A stretch of DNA of 64,000 nt from Prochlorococcus sp. MIT 1223 (GCF_034092465.1 NZ_CP139303.1:710865-774864); one strand, 5' to 3'; positions 1 to 10,202 are shown, counted from the stretch's first letter. Notes: generated by a model not told the origin, from the sequence alone. Program-made: numbers and translations.

Positions 1-1
1 A

Positions 2-88
2 CAACAAGGTAAAACATCCCTTGCAACTCCTCAAGGAGTTATTCAAGATACAGATAGACTTCCTTTTGAACCAAAAAGTAAAAAATAA
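2..88 (+). CDS. 3' end of an unidentified protein gene (partial)
   Basis: An open frame enters from the left edge and ends at a TAA at 86-88, giving 28 visible residues ending in LPFEPKSKK. The tail is polar and holds no recognisable motif. It lies 61 bases upstream of the AAA ATPase gene on the same strand, so it could be co-transcribed with it. The product cannot be identified from this fragment. The frame is supported only by being open and by its position directly upstream of a core gene. Confidence 0.4.
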   Translation, partial: QQGKTSLATPQGVIQDTDRLPFEPKSKK

Positions 89-149
89 TCCAATTTAAAA
101 TCAAGTTTAATGGTACTTAGTGCTTAAGTATTAAAAAATTGAAACGGTT

Positions 150-1631
150 ATGAAAGACTGGGAAAAAAATCTAGATCTTTTAATCAGGTCAAGAACTCCT
201 CTTATTTTTATAAGAAGCAATGAAGAAATAAGGGTACAAAAATTATTAGAAGAATCATCGAAAAGAATGCATCCCCGTCGTTTAGCTATTTGGGACTATA
301 TAAAAGGAATCGAAGGATTAATTAACTCTAAAGGGATTGCTGCCAAGCAGCCAATTGCTGTTCTCCAATGGCTTCAGAATGTTGAATCAAATAATCCAAC
401 CACACTCTTACTTAAGGATTTTCATCGTTTTTGTGATGATCCTGGAATTTCTCGTATGCTCAAAAATTTGTCCTACGAGCTAAAGCAAACACCGCATAAC
501 ATTGTCTTATGTTCTGGCAGTTGGACCCCGCCTATTGACTTAGATGATTCATTAACAATTCTAGATTTACCTTTACCTAAACAATCTGAACTAAAAATCT
601 TATTAGCGAATATTGCAAGTTCAAGTGGTTCGCCCTTAGCGAATGAAGTTCTAGAAGAGTTAACAAGAGCTTGCAGTGGTCTTAGCGAATCAAGAGTTAG
701 ACAAGTAGCCGCTAGAGCATTAGCCCAGAGAGGCAAAATGGGTAAAGAAGATTTAGTAGAAGTCCTTGCAGAGAAGCGTCAGAACATCGCTAGAAGTGAG
801 GTCCTAGAATATTGCGAAACTACCGCTACTGAGGCTGATATTGGAGGATTAGATGCACTTAAAGGCTGGCTTTCTCAAAGATATATGGCTTTTTCAGAAG
901 AAGCAAAGGCTTTTGGACTTCCTTTGCCAAGGGGAGTTTTACTCTTAGGCCCTCAAGGTACAGGGAAATCATTAACTGCCAAAGCAATCGCAGATAGTTG
1001 GTCCATGCCTTTACTTAGACTTGATGTAGGAAGACTTTTTGCTGGGCTAGTAGGTGCAAGTGAGGCCAGGACAAGGGAAACAATACAAAGGGCAGAAGCT
1101 ATGGCACCATGCATTCTATGGATAGATGAGATTGACAAGGCCTTTGGAGGAGATTCCAGAAGTGATGGAGGAACAAGCCAAAGAGTTCTTGCAAATATCC
1201 TTACTTGGATGTCAGAGAAAAAGTCAGCTGTTTTCGTAGTTGCAACGGCAAATGCAATTGATCGATTACCAGGAGAGCTCTTAAGGAAAGGAAGATTTGA
1301 TGAAATTTTTATGCTTGACCTTCCAACTTCTGAAGAAAGATTCAGCATACTCAATCTTCATATTCAACAAAGACGACCAAGCTTAGAAATTAATCTTCAA
1401 GCAATTGTCGATAGAACAAATGGATTCTCCGGAGCTGAACTTGAACAAACTGTTATTGAAGGAATGCATTTTGCATTTGCAGAAAAAAGAGAGCTTCAGG
1501 AAACTGATTTAATTCTTGCCTGTTCACAATTGGTTCCCCTTTCCAGAACAGCAAAGGAACAACTTGAATCTCTAAAAGAATGGTCTTCAACTGGCAGAGC
1601 AAGACCTGCCTCAATTCATATAAATTTTTAA
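150..1631 (+). CDS. AAA-family ATPase, Ycf46-like
   Basis: A 493-residue AAA ATPase of the Ycf46-like family found in cyanobacteria and plastids. The N-terminal 220 residues are a degenerate ATPase-like or adaptor region. The AAA module begins near residue 230. Walker A reads GPQGTGKS at about 266-273, Walker B ILWIDEID at about 322-329, an arginine-finger region KGRFDE follows near 380, and the small helical domain contains FSGAELEQ. The family role is not firmly established; links to photosynthetic or inorganic-carbon regulation have been proposed. It starts at ATG and precedes serS on the same strand. The AAA assignment is certain, the biological role is not. Confidence 0.85.
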   Translation: MKDWEKNLDLLIRSRTPLIFIRSNEEIRVQKLLEESSKRMHPRRLAIWDYIKGIEGLINSKGIAAKQPIAVLQWLQNVESNNPTTLLLKDFHRFCDDPGISRMLKNLSYELKQTPHNIVLCSGSWTPPIDLDDSLTILDLPLPKQSELKILLANIASSSGSPLANEVLEELTRACSGLSESRVRQVAARALAQRGKMGKEDLVEVLAEKRQNIARSEVLEYCETTATEADIGGLDALKGWLSQRYMAFSEEAKAFGLPLPRGVLLLGPQGTGKSLTAKAIADSWSMPLLRLDVGRLFAGLVGASEARTRETIQRAEAMAPCILWIDEIDKAFGGDSRSDGGTSQRVLANILTWMSEKKSAVFVVATANAIDRLPGELLRKGRFDEIFMLDLPTSEERFSILNLHIQQRRPSLEINLQAIVDRTNGFSGAELEQTVIEGMHFAFAEKRELQETDLILACSQLVPLSRTAKEQLESLKEWSSTGRARPASIHINF

Positions 1632-1758
1632 AAAAGGCCTTAAAGTTTTTCGTAGAAAAAATCTAAAGATTTGCACAAAAAATTATTTGCCGCTCAACAA
1701 AGCAATCAAATATTTGGATCAATACCATTTAGGCTTAATTAAACAATAAAATTGCATA

Positions 1759-3036
1759 GTGCTAGATCAGCGTTTAATAAGACAAAACTCAAAACTCGTT
1801 TCTGAGGGTCTGAATCGTCGTGGGACCAAAATTGACCTAACTCAAATTCAAGAAAACAGTCAGAAGCTAAAGGAAATTGAAGAAAAGCGATCTAATCTTC
1901 AAGCTGAAGGTAATCATATTGGGAAAGAAGTTGGAAGAAAAATAAAAAGCGGGCTTAATCCAGACGCTAATGAATTAAAAATTCTTCGATCACAGGGAAA
2001 CGAAATAAAGCAGAAGGTTGGGAAATTAGAAGAGGAAGAAAAAAATATTTCAGAAAATCTAAAGCAACAAATTCTGAACCTTCCAAATATTCCATCAACC
2101 TTATGTCCTATTGGGAAAGATGAAAGTGATAATCGGGAAGTTAGGAAATGGGGAACCCCACTAAAAAAAGAAGGCTTGAAAAATCATTGGGAAATAGCAG
2201 ATGATCTTCAACTCTTCGAAACAGAACGGTCTAACAAAATTGCTAAAAGTAGGTTTGTAACATTGTTCAATCAAGGCGCTCGACTTGAAAGAGCCTTAAT
2301 TAATTTTATGCTTGATATTCATACTGCAAAAGGATATCAAGAAGTACTGCCACCTATTTTAGTTAATACTTCTAGTCTTACTGGATCTGGTCAGCTACCA
2401 AAATTTTCTGATGAAAGTTTTAGATGCTTAGAGGATGATTTATGGCTTTCACCTACTTCAGAAGTTCCTTTGACGGCACTTCATCGAGATGAAATAATTC
2501 AATTTCAAAAACTACCTATTAAATATGCTGCATATAGTCCTTGTTTCAGAAGAGAAGCTGGGAGCTATGGTCGAGACACCAAAGGACTAATAAGACTCCA
2601 TCAATTTAATAAAGTTGAACTTTATTGGTTTACTGACCCAAGTGAATCAGAAGCCGCTCATGAACAAATCACTGCTGATGCAGAATCAATCCTTCAAGCA
2701 CTTGAATTACCTTATAGAGTTTTAGAACTTTGTACTGGAGACCTTGGTTTTTCAGCTACTCGAACATACGATTTGGAAGTTTGGCTGCCTGGTGCACAAA
2801 AATATAGAGAAATCTCAAGTTGTAGCAATTGTGGTGATTTTCAAGCCAGGAGATCTTCTATTAGAACCAAAACAAACCAGACGACTAAACTAGTGCATAC
2901 TCTAAATGGAAGTGGATTAGCAGTAGGGCGGACCATGGCAGCAATTCTTGAAAATGGTCAACAAGCTGATGGATCTATCAAATTACCAAAAGCTTTAATG
3001 CCTTATTTTGGTAAAAATCAATTAATTAAAAAGTAA
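1759..3036 (+). CDS. serS: Seryl-tRNA synthetase
   Basis: Class II aminoacyl-tRNA synthetase that charges tRNA-Ser with serine in the cytosol. The 425-residue length fits the family. Residues 1-105 form the antiparallel coiled-coil tRNA-binding arm, rich in K, E and Q. Motif 2 ([16 protein letters not shown]) starts near residue 262, and motif 3 ([16 protein letters not shown]) near 384. The start is GTG at 1759, giving the usual N-terminus [10 protein letters not shown]. rseP follows 10 bases downstream in the same direction, so the two probably share a transcript. Confidence 0.96.
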   Translation: MLDQRLIRQNSKLVSEGLNRRGTKIDLTQIQENSQKLKEIEEKRSNLQAEGNHIGKEVGRKIKSGLNPDANELKILRSQGNEIKQKVGKLEEEEKNISENLKQQILNLPNIPSTLCPIGKDESDNREVRKWGTPLKKEGLKNHWEIADDLQLFETERSNKIAKSRFVTLFNQGARLERALINFMLDIHTAKGYQEVLPPILVNTSSLTGSGQLPKFSDESFRCLEDDLWLSPTSEVPLTALHRDEIIQFQKLPIKYAAYSPCFRREAGSYGRDTKGLIRLHQFNKVELYWFTDPSESEAAHEQITADAESILQALELPYRVLELCTGDLGFSATRTYDLEVWLPGAQKYREISSCSNCGDFQARRSSIRTKTNQTTKLVHTLNGSGLAVGRTMAAILENGQQADGSIKLPKALMPYFGKNQLIKK

Positions 3037-3046
3037 TTCTAAATAT

Positions 3047-4117
3047 ATGAACGTTCTGACATCAATATTTGTTCTAGGGTTTCTAATCTTTTTTCATGAA
3101 GCAGGTCATTTTTTAGCTGCCAAACTACAAGGAATTAAAGTAAATGGTTTTTCCATCGGTTTCGGACCAGCTCTCATAAAAAAGAAACATCTAGGAGTCA
3201 CATATTCACTAAGAGCTTTACCCCTAGGAGGGTTTGTTTCTTTCCCTGATGATGAAAGCGACATATCTTCAGATGATCCCGACTTAATGCGCAATAGATC
3301 CATTCCACAAAGAGCAATTGTTATTTCAGCTGGAGTGATAGCTAATCTTCTACTGGCTTGGCTTGTATTAATTGGTCAAGCAACTTTTATAGGTTTACCA
3401 AGCTCTCCTAATCCAGGTGTTCTAGTAGTGGATGTAAAACAATCAGAAGTTGCTGAATTATCAGGAATAAGAGCTGGTGATCAAATTATTGGAATTAATG
3501 GAAAAACCTTAGGGAGTGGTCCAGAAGCCGTTAAGTTTTTGGTATCAGAAATTCAAGCTTCTCCTACAGAGAAGATAGATTTTGAGAGAATTAAAGTAGG
3601 TTCGAATGAAAGTCAAATCATAAGTCTTACGCCTGAAAATAATGGAGGGAATGGAAGAATAGGTGCTCAACTTCAACAAAATATTTCTAATACAATTAGG
3701 CCTGCAAGTTCAATAGGAGAAGTACTTCAACAATCTGACAAACAATTTATAGATATATTAGTCAAAACAATAAATGGATATAAAGGACTTTTAACTGATT
3801 TTAATGCAACCGCAGAACAAATGAGTGGGCCCGTGAAAATAATAGAAATTGGAGCACAACTTTCAAAGCAAGGAAATACAGGACTGTTCTTATTTGCAGC
3901 CTTGGTTTCAATAAACTTGGCTGTACTTAATGCCTTGCCATTGCCCCTTCTTGATGGGGGGCAACTATCTCTACTTATTTTAGAAGGTTTAAGAGGTAAG
4001 CCAGTTCCTGAAAGATTTCAAATAGCTTTTATGCAATCAGGATTCTTCTTATTAATAGGGCTGAGTCTTGTCCTAATAATTAGAGATACATCTCAATTGG
4101 CTTTTTTCCAAAAATAA
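3047..4117 (+). CDS. rseP: RseP-type site-2 zinc metalloprotease
   Basis: Membrane-embedded zinc metalloprotease of the S2P/RseP (YaeL) family, which cuts membrane proteins within the bilayer during regulated intramembrane proteolysis. The zinc motif HEAGH is at residues 17-21 in the first membrane segment. One PDZ domain lies at about 120-185 (AELSGIRAGDQIIGING), and the third zinc ligand motif ALPLPLLDGGQ sits near residue 300 in a C-terminal hydrophobic region. The 356 residues and single PDZ match cyanobacterial members rather than the two-PDZ E. coli protein. It follows serS by 10 bases. Confidence 0.93.
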   Translation: MNVLTSIFVLGFLIFFHEAGHFLAAKLQGIKVNGFSIGFGPALIKKKHLGVTYSLRALPLGGFVSFPDDESDISSDDPDLMRNRSIPQRAIVISAGVIANLLLAWLVLIGQATFIGLPSSPNPGVLVVDVKQSEVAELSGIRAGDQIIGINGKTLGSGPEAVKFLVSEIQASPTEKIDFERIKVGSNESQIISLTPENNGGNGRIGAQLQQNISNTIRPASSIGEVLQQSDKQFIDILVKTINGYKGLLTDFNATAEQMSGPVKIIEIGAQLSKQGNTGLFLFAALVSINLAVLNALPLPLLDGGQLSLLILEGLRGKPVPERFQIAFMQSGFFLLIGLSLVLIIRDTSQLAFFQK

Positions 4118-4269
4118 ATAACCTCAATGGTTTGATTGAAATAGATAAAGGCAGAAAAAGGTGCCTAAAAAACCACACAAAAAAAATTTCCTCCAAATTT
4201 AAACAAATTTTTGATAAATGAATTAAGCAAAGAGTTAGTATGGCTGAATTGCTACTCCCCTTAGATTGC

Positions 4270-4572
4270 ATGGCCAAGAAGTCGATGATAGCCAGAGATG
4301 TAAAACGCAAAAAGCTTGTAGAACGATTCTCAAGCAAGCGTAAGGATCTTCTTCAAGCATTTCATGAAGCAAAAGACCCTATGCAAAGGCTAGAAATTCA
4401 TAGAAAGATTCAGGCTCTACCAAGGAATAGTGCTCCTAACAGAGTAAGAAATCGTTGTTGGGCCACAGGCAAACCTAGAGGTGTTTATAGAGACTTTGGT
4501 CTATGCCGAAATCAGTTACGAGCAAGGGCACATAGAGGGGAGCTACCTGGAGTGGTTAAAGCAAGTTGGTAA
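4270..4572 (+). CDS. rpsN: 30S ribosomal protein S14
   Basis: Small-subunit ribosomal protein uS14, which binds the 3' domain of 16S rRNA. The 100 residues starting [10 protein letters not shown] match the cyanobacterial/plastid length. The C-terminal signature ([18 protein letters not shown], then [15 protein letters not shown]) is intact. It is the zinc-independent form, without paired CxxC motifs. An upstream in-frame ATG at 4240 would add ten non-conserved residues, so the ATG at 4270 was chosen. Confidence 0.96.
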   Translation: MAKKSMIARDVKRKKLVERFSSKRKDLLQAFHEAKDPMQRLEIHRKIQALPRNSAPNRVRNRCWATGKPRGVYRDFGLCRNQLRARAHRGELPGVVKASW

Positions 4573-4752
4573 TTCCTTCTCGATTTTTCCTTTGCAAGAG
4601 TTTTTATATAATCCATACATAAATTTTCTGAAGGAGTTTTTTATGCAATATCTCATTAAGTAAATTAGAAAAAAAAGTTCAAATGAGGTTTTTACCCAAT
4701 TAAGTACCTATTAAGTGCAAGAATATTAAAAGACAAAAAGACATAAGCTCAC

Positions 4753-6924
4753 GTGCAAGGTCAGACAAAGACGATCTCCTTTGACGGTCGGGAAATACGA
4801 CTTACTACAGGAAGATATGCGCCACAAGCAGGCGGATCAGTAATGATCGAATGCGGAGACACCGCAGTCCTAGTAACTGCAACTCATAATCAGGGAAGAG
4901 AAGGAATTGATTTCCTTCCTTTGACTTGTGATTACGAAGAAAAACTTTATGCGGCAGGGAGGATTCCAGGGAGTTTTATGCGACGAGAAGGTCGGCCTCC
5001 TGAAAGAGCAACATTAATCTCAAGGCTTATTGACCGACCACTTAGGCCTCTTTTCCCAAGTTGGATGAGAGATGACATTCAGATAGTTGCAACTTGTCTT
5101 TCATTAGATGAAAGAGTTCCTTCTGATGTCCTTGCAGTAACTGGTTCATCTATAGCAACTTTGCTTGCCGGAATCCCATTCAATGGTCCAATGGCTGCTG
5201 TTAGAGTTGGACTTTTAGGAGATGACTTTGTATTAAACCCTAGTTTCCGAGAAATTGAACGAGGTGATCTTGATCTAATTATTTCAGGGACGCCAGAAGG
5301 AGTAGTCATGGTTGAAGCGGGAGCTAATCAACTTACTGAACAAGATGTAATTGAAGCTATAGATTTTGGTATGGAAGCAGTTGGCGAACTAATAAAAGCT
5401 CAAGAGGAACTTGTTAAAGAATCAAATATAAAACTCTTAGATATAAAAGAGCCTGAAATTGATGACACTGTTCAAAAATACTTAGAGAAAAACTGTACCA
5501 AGGCAATTCAAGAAATCTTAAAAGATTTTGAACAAACAAAAGACGAAAGAGACAAAAAACTAGAAGGAGTTAAATCAAGTTCTTCCGAAAAGATTGATTC
5601 TTTAAAAGAAGATCATGCAGTTAAAAAGTCATTAGCCTCCAATAACAAAATACTTGGAAATAGCTTCAAGGCTCTCACAAAGAAATTAATGAGAGATCAA
5701 ATTCTCAAAGAAGAGAAACGTGTTGATGGAAGAGCACTTGACGAGGTGAGAAAAATTGATGCCGCCGCAGGTGTTTTACCAAATCGCGTTCATGGTTCAG
5801 CTTTATTTCAAAGAGGCTTAACTCAGGTACTTTCAACAGCAACTCTTGGAACTCCTAGTGATGCACAAGAAATGGATGATCTAAATCCAAGTACAGATAA
5901 AACCTATATTCATCATTATAATTTCCCTCCTTATTCCGTTGGAGAGACTCGTCCAATGCGTACTCCAGGAAGAAGAGAAATAGGTCATGGTGCATTAGCT
6001 GAAAGAGCTCTTATTCCTGTTTTACCAGCTAAAGACACATTCCCTTATGTATTAAGAGTAGTTAGTGAGGTACTTAGTTCAAATGGATCAACCTCTATGG
6101 GATCAGTATGTGGAAGCTCAATGGCTTTAATGGATGCTGGGGTTCCTTTAAAATCTCCTGTTAGCGGAGCCGCAATGGGGCTAATTAAAGAAGGTAAAGA
6201 AGTCAAAATCCTTACAGATATTCAAGGCATAGAAGACTTTCTAGGAGATATGGATTTCAAAGTTGCCGGGACTGAAAAAGGAATAACTGCTCTTCAAATG
6301 GATATGAAAATAAATGGATTGCCAATTAAAACAATTTCAGAAGCAATTAATCAGGCAAAGCCAGCAAGAATTCATATTCTTGAAAAAATGAATGAAGTTA
6401 TTAATCAACCTAGAGAGACTCTTTCTCCACATGCGCCAAGACTATTAAGCTTCAGAATTGATCCAGAACTAATAGGCACAGTAATAGGACCAGGGGGTAG
6501 AACTATTAAAGGCATAACTGAAAGAACTAATACAAAGATAGATATAGAGGATGGGGGTATCGTAACGATTGCCTCTCATGATGGAGCAGCTGCAGAAGAA
6601 GCACAAAAAATAATAGAAGGCCTAACAAGAAAAGTTCACGAAGGTGAGATATTCTCAGGTTCAATTACAAGAATTATTCCAATCGGCGCCTTTGTAGAAA
6701 TACTGCCTGGCAAAGAAGGAATGATACATATATCTCAATTGTCTGAAGCAAGAGTAGAGAAAGTAGAAGATGTTGTAAAAGTAGGAGATCAAGTGACCGT
6801 AAGAGTTAGAGAAATTGATAATAGGGGTAGAATTAATCTTACTCTGAGAGGCGTTCCGCAAAATGGAGGTATGTCTTATCAAGAGCCAACTCCAACACCT
6901 GTAGCACCTTTAAATCTCAATTAA
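4753..6924 (+). CDS. pnp: Polyribonucleotide nucleotidyltransferase (PNPase)
   Basis: 3'-5' phosphorolytic exoribonuclease and polyadenylating enzyme of RNA turnover, acting as a trimer. The order is a first RNase PH domain (about 1-210), an all-helical linker with a charged stretch at about 255-300, a second RNase PH domain (about 315-545), a KH domain with [10 protein letters not shown] near 575-590, and an S1 domain (about 630-700, with [15 protein letters not shown]). The length of 723 residues is typical. The start is GTG at 4753. It converges with the CysQ-like gene and the two stops overlap by 3 bases. Confidence 0.96.
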   Translation: MQGQTKTISFDGREIRLTTGRYAPQAGGSVMIECGDTAVLVTATHNQGREGIDFLPLTCDYEEKLYAAGRIPGSFMRREGRPPERATLISRLIDRPLRPLFPSWMRDDIQIVATCLSLDERVPSDVLAVTGSSIATLLAGIPFNGPMAAVRVGLLGDDFVLNPSFREIERGDLDLIISGTPEGVVMVEAGANQLTEQDVIEAIDFGMEAVGELIKAQEELVKESNIKLLDIKEPEIDDTVQKYLEKNCTKAIQEILKDFEQTKDERDKKLEGVKSSSSEKIDSLKEDHAVKKSLASNNKILGNSFKALTKKLMRDQILKEEKRVDGRALDEVRKIDAAAGVLPNRVHGSALFQRGLTQVLSTATLGTPSDAQEMDDLNPSTDKTYIHHYNFPPYSVGETRPMRTPGRREIGHGALAERALIPVLPAKDTFPYVLRVVSEVLSSNGSTSMGSVCGSSMALMDAGVPLKSPVSGAAMGLIKEGKEVKILTDIQGIEDFLGDMDFKVAGTEKGITALQMDMKINGLPIKTISEAINQAKPARIHILEKMNEVINQPRETLSPHAPRLLSFRIDPELIGTVIGPGGRTIKGITERTNTKIDIEDGGIVTIASHDGAAAEEAQKIIEGLTRKVHEGEIFSGSITRIIPIGAFVEILPGKEGMIHISQLSEARVEKVEDVVKVGDQVTVRVREIDNRGRINLTLRGVPQNGGMSYQEPTPTPVAPLNLN

Positions 6925-7850
6925 GTTAAGAAACCCGGATCAATATTATCCATAATTTTGATAGCTTGTTTACAAATCACGTCATGCTTAATTCCATTGG
7001 TAGCAATTAAACATCCTCTTTGAGAAATATCTCCTGTGTTATATATCAATGGTTTACCATCTGCGTGAGTAAACATTCCACCTGCAGCTATAAGTATTGC
7101 CGCAGGTGCAGCCAAATCCCAGTCTTTAGGAGCAGTTTGGCCTGATAGTGAGACATATATATCACTCTCACCTTTTAAAATAGTGGCAATTTTGCAACCA
7201 ATACTCCCCACAGATTTTTGCTGTCCAATTTTCATTCCATCAATTAAAGCTTCAAGCCGCTTATCTCGATGACTCCTACTAGCAACAAGAACCATCTCAT
7301 CAAGCTCTGAATTATGGCTAAAAGAAGGATATTTTTTTTGTCCAAGTCTATTTTCATACCATGCAGAATGACCAATAACTCCAAACCAAAGCTCCTCTAG
7401 CTCAGGAATTAAGACAACACCTAAGACAACCTCCTGATGATGGGTTAAAGCCAAGTGCACAGCATATTCGCCAGTCCCCAGAAGAAAATCTTTTGTACCA
7501 TCTAATGGATCAAGAATCCAAACCCACTCTTTATCTAATAAATCATTATTTGTTGATTTACTCTTATAAGTTTCTTCGCTAAGAATCTCCCAATTAACAA
7601 ATGGATAAGTTGATTCAAATCCCTTAAGTAACCAATTATTTACAGCTAAATCCGCTGCCGAGACTGGACCATCCTCATTATCTTGTACATTCAATGATTG
7701 AGAAAATCCATACGGAGGCTTTTCTCCTCTAGCATATGCCATCAAAATATCAGCACATCCCCAACTAAGCTCTCGAAGTTTTTCTAAAAGATTTTTTAAA
7801 TCAACATCATTAGGAAGAGAAAGCTCAACAGGCAAAATGAATTCAATCAA
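6921..7850 (-). CDS. CysQ-like 3'(2'),5'-bisphosphate nucleotidase, inositol monophosphatase family
   Basis: Member of the lithium-sensitive metal-dependent phosphatase superfamily. The nearest role is hydrolysis of 3'-phosphoadenosine 5'-phosphate, a by-product of sulfate assimilation. Metal-site motifs EILSEE (near 88-93), DPLDGTKDF (near 112-120) and [12 protein letters not shown] (near 245) are present. The start is uncertain: the longest form uses TTG at 7850, which overlaps the divergent rsmI start at 7837, and a second TTG lies at 7835. Inositol or fructose bisphosphate could also be a substrate, so no gene symbol is given. Confidence 0.85.
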   Translation of the reverse strand: MIEFILPVELSLPNDVDLKNLLEKLRELSWGCADILMAYARGEKPPYGFSQSLNVQDNEDGPVSAADLAVNNWLLKGFESTYPFVNWEILSEETYKSKSTNNDLLDKEWVWILDPLDGTKDFLLGTGEYAVHLALTHHQEVVLGVVLIPELEELWFGVIGHSAWYENRLGQKKYPSFSHNSELDEMVLVASRSHRDKRLEALIDGMKIGQQKSVGSIGCKIATILKGESDIYVSLSGQTAPKDWDLAAPAAILIAAGGMFTHADGKPLIYNTGDISQRGCLIATNGIKHDVICKQAIKIMDNIDPGFLT

Positions 7851-8580
7851 TTCTAAGAATAATAGCTTTCGTGAAGAGCCAGGTCCATCTGTGCTTTATG
7901 TAGTTGGTACACCTATTGGTAATCTTTCAGATCTTTCACCTAGAGCAAAAAAAGTCCTTAGCAATGTCTCATATATCGCATGTGAAGATACAAGACATAG
8001 CAAACTACTTTTAAAGAGCTTCGGAGCAACAACTCCTGTCTTCAGCTTTCATCAGCACAATACCAAGCAGCAAATACCTAAAGCATTAGATTTACTTAAG
8101 TCAGGAGCAAGTTTAGCTTTAATATCTGACGCTGGCTTGCCTGCTGTTAGTGATCCGGGGGAAGAACTTGTCTATGAAGCCAAAAATGAAGGTTTTGAAG
8201 TAATTTGCATCCCTGGTCCATGTGCAGCTCTAACAGCATTAGCTTCAAGTGGTTTACCTAGTAAAAGATTTTGTTTTGAAGGGTTCTTACCAAGAAAAAA
8301 GTCAGATCGTAAAAAATTAATTGAAACTATTTCCAAAGAAGAAAGAACGGTTTTGCTATATGAATCTCCACATAGACTTATTAAACTTTTAGAAGAGCTA
8401 GGAGAAGCATGTGGATATGAACGACCACTTCATTTAGCGAAAGAAATGACTAAACGTTTTGAACAAAGTTTTGGGCCAACTATTTTAGATGCTATAAATT
8501 ATTTCAAAGAAAATAAGCCTCAAGGTGAATTTACTCTTGTATTAGGAGGATCCCCCCCCCCAATAACAATCAAAATGTAG
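7837..8580 (+). CDS. rsmI: 16S rRNA (cytidine-1402 2'-O)-methyltransferase RsmI, C-terminus shifted out of frame
   Basis: SAM-dependent tetrapyrrole-methylase-fold enzyme that 2'-O-methylates C1402 of 16S rRNA. Family motifs are clear: GTPIGNLSDLSPRA near 25-38, CEDTRHSKLLL near 48-58, SDAGLPAVSDPG near 98-109, and ESPHR near 173. The catalytic domain is complete. This frame stops at 8578-8580, just after ten consecutive C at 8552-8561, giving 247 residues. The missing helix-turn-helix tail is readable in the -1 frame from 8562 to 8717 and would restore about 293 residues. Confidence 0.9.
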   Translation: MNSINSKNNSFREEPGPSVLYVVGTPIGNLSDLSPRAKKVLSNVSYIACEDTRHSKLLLKSFGATTPVFSFHQHNTKQQIPKALDLLKSGASLALISDAGLPAVSDPGEELVYEAKNEGFEVICIPGPCAALTALASSGLPSKRFCFEGFLPRKKSDRKKLIETISKEERTVLLYESPHRLIKLLEELGEACGYERPLHLAKEMTKRFEQSFGPTILDAINYFKENKPQGEFTLVLGGSPPPITIKM

Positions 8581-8717
8581 TTAATAGTGATTTAGTAAAC
8601 CAGATGTTTTCTCTAATAGACAAAGGTGATACTGCTCGTGATGCAGTGAGAAAAGTTTCTACAGAAAGTGGTTTATCCAAGCGCTTGCTATATTCACTGC
8701 TTAATAAAGAGAAGTAG
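8552..8717 (+). other. Poly-C tract and out-of-frame C-terminal domain of rsmI
   Basis: Ten C residues (8552-8561) end the GGSPPP-encoding stretch of rsmI. Immediately after, the -1 frame is open for 51 codons (8562-8714) with TAG at 8715-8717. It encodes QMFSLIDKGDTARDAVRK followed by GLSKRLLYSLLNKEK, which is the typical helix-turn-helix tail of RsmI proteins. The gene would be whole if one more C were present, or if ribosomes or RNA polymerase slipped on the tract. A sequencing or assembly error in the homopolymer is the simplest alternative. Confidence 0.8.
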
Positions 8718-8769
8718 AATATGAATTTATCCATTATTATTGAAATAATGGTATTTATTTTAGGTGAAA

Positions 8770-9018
8770 ATGCTTTTAAGAATTCGCTTATTAACCATGT
8801 CTATTTCCATAACTGGTTTATTAGTTTTTGTTCTATGCATTGGATCACAAAATTTAAGAGATCGAAAAAATATAGAGTTAGGAATAACTTCTACAGCTCC
8901 TTTCCCAACAGGCTTTATAGTAGGTTCATCTATTGTACTAGGTTTCCTTAGTGGAAGCACAACTGCTATATCTCTTATGCCTAAAGAAGTTAAAATTAAT
9001 AAAAATTCTCTAGATTAA
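8770..9018 (+). CDS. Small two-helix membrane protein, conserved-hypothetical type
   Basis: An 82-residue protein with two hydrophobic segments: about 3-25 (ITGLLVFVLCIG) and about 45-66 (TGFIVGSSIVLGFLSGS). The polar linker NLRDRKNIELG lies between them. The ATG at 8770 has AGGTG six bases upstream; a GTG at 8764 is the alternative. It lies 52 bases after the restored rsmI stop, and its stop overlaps the convergent HTH gene by 4 bases. The layout resembles small cyanobacterial membrane proteins of unknown function; no enzyme motif is visible. Confidence 0.7.
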   Translation: MLLRIRLLTMSISITGLLVFVLCIGSQNLRDRKNIELGITSTAPFPTGFIVGSSIVLGFLSGSTTAISLMPKEVKINKNSLD

Positions 9019-9797
9019 GATTTATCTAAAGCAATCAATTGCTCATCAAAAATAATTCTTGTAATCCCTTTTGATATCAAGAAAGGTATGGTTCTAAGTA
9101 ACATTTTTGAATCTGGTATTTTTATTACTTTTTGCCCTCTAGAGCAACTTCTCTTTGCTGATCTCTGATTATCAAATAAAGATATTGAATTACGGTCTTT
9201 TTCTTCTGATGGCAAAAAATTCCATTCTGGAAATTCCTTTAATGGTGTAGGCTCTATTTCAATCTTTTGGTTAACGAGCAAATAAACAGTTTCGGGAAGT
9301 AATTTATCATCCAAATTCTTTAAAGCAACTTTTTGGACATTATTTTCAAATCCAAAATCTGCTGAGAGAGGAACAACTTCCTTGAATATATTTGAATTCC
9401 GAATAGAAAGATCTTCTTCAAAACCAGCTTTTAAATCAAATTCATTATCGCTTTCAATAGGAGTGCATGCTGTTTCTATAGACTCTAGTGATTTAATTTC
9501 TGCCTCATTTTTGCTCTGGGATATGGAATCAATAGATTCCTCTCTTGATTGAGATTTATGTTTTAGCTTATCAACTTCTGCTGAAATCTCTGAATTTATT
9601 TTTTCTTTAGCGGGAATTTCCTTTCCTCGACTCTTTTTTAAAAGAAGGTATTCATCATTAGCAATCAAACTTTTAACAACTCTACTGACAGTATTTGGAC
9701 TACATCCAAACTCATTGGACAAAATCAAAACGGATTTCCCCGAACGAAAACCTTCTACTAGTTGAAGTTTTTGACTTTCCGTAAGCCTCCTAGCCAC
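9015..9797 (-). CDS. Helix-turn-helix protein of unknown function
   Basis: A 260-residue protein whose first 55 residues form a homeodomain-like helix-turn-helix resembling transposase or resolvase DNA-binding domains (RRLTESQKLQLVEGFRSGKS, then EFGCSPNTVSRVVKSL). A long, acidic, low-complexity middle (about 60-190) follows, then a short conserved-looking C-terminus with RTIPFLISKGITRIIFDEQ. This suggests a DNA-binding regulator. No transposase catalytic residues are seen. It starts at ATG, lies at the left edge of the polysaccharide island and converges with the small membrane gene. Confidence 0.75.
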   Translation of the reverse strand: MARRLTESQKLQLVEGFRSGKSVLILSNEFGCSPNTVSRVVKSLIANDEYLLLKKSRGKEIPAKEKINSEISAEVDKLKHKSQSREESIDSISQSKNEAEIKSLESIETACTPIESDNEFDLKAGFEEDLSIRNSNIFKEVVPLSADFGFENNVQKVALKNLDDKLLPETVYLLVNQKIEIEPTPLKEFPEWNFLPSEEKDRNSISLFDNQRSAKRSCSRGQKVIKIPDSKMLLRTIPFLISKGITRIIFDEQLIALDKS

Positions 9798-10202
9798 TAT
9801 AACGATAGATTTAGATATTATAAGACTAGTAGGTTATAGAGCATTTACTCGAATTTATTGCTTAATTAGATATCTTGCAAAAATCATTTCCTTAGAAGTG
9901 AAGTGATAGCAAGTAATTAAATTTATTTATCAGTAACTTAATCAAATAGCCATCTGATTTATTTCAAACCATATCATACCTAAACCTTTCACTCACTGAG
10001 CAACCAAAAAATCAGATGGCTATTTTAGCAAAAATTTAAAATCGTAAAACCTAACACTTATTGAACTAGAATAGAATAGAAATATCAATTCCATCTCGTG
10101 TTAGTTAGTTTTATTGTATATTATGATTATTTATTTAGGTCTTCATCAAAATTAAAAGGCTCTTCTTCTACATAAAATCTACAACAAAAAATATTAATCA
10201 TA
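9798..10202. other. 405-base AT-rich spacer at the left edge of the island
   Basis: No open frame with coding character was found on either strand. The only clear structure is the 17-bp inverted repeat at 9944-9960 and 10009-10025, listed separately. The spacer separates the HTH gene, which reads leftward, from the first island gene at 10203, which reads rightward, so promoters for both probably lie here. None is distinct enough to place. Confidence 0.6.
9944..10025. repeat. Perfect 17-bp inverted repeat with 48-base spacer
   Basis: AAATAGCCATCTGATTT at 9944-9960 is matched exactly by its reverse complement AAATCAGATGGCTATTT at 10009-10025. The 48 bases between (9961-10008) hold no open frame. 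A 17-bp perfect stem is unlikely by chance in such AT-rich DNA, and the arms are mixed in composition. It could be a transcribed hairpin or small RNA, a bidirectional terminator, or terminal repeats of a tiny non-autonomous element. It lies at the island boundary. Confidence 0.75.

Noticed and set aside
1629-1660. A/T-rich palindrome around AAGGCCTT after the AAA ATPase gene, as terminator
   Set aside because: The stem is only a short 8-base palindrome with no loop, which is insufficient.
4240-4269. Ten-residue N-terminal extension of rpsN from an upstream ATG
   Set aside because: S14 proteins begin MAKKSM, so the extension is not conserved and the ATG at 4270 is right.
8721-8951. A 76-codon plus-strand frame over the start of the small membrane gene
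   Set aside because: It overlaps the better frame at 8770-9018, has biased Phe/Ser content and no ordered hydrophobic pattern.
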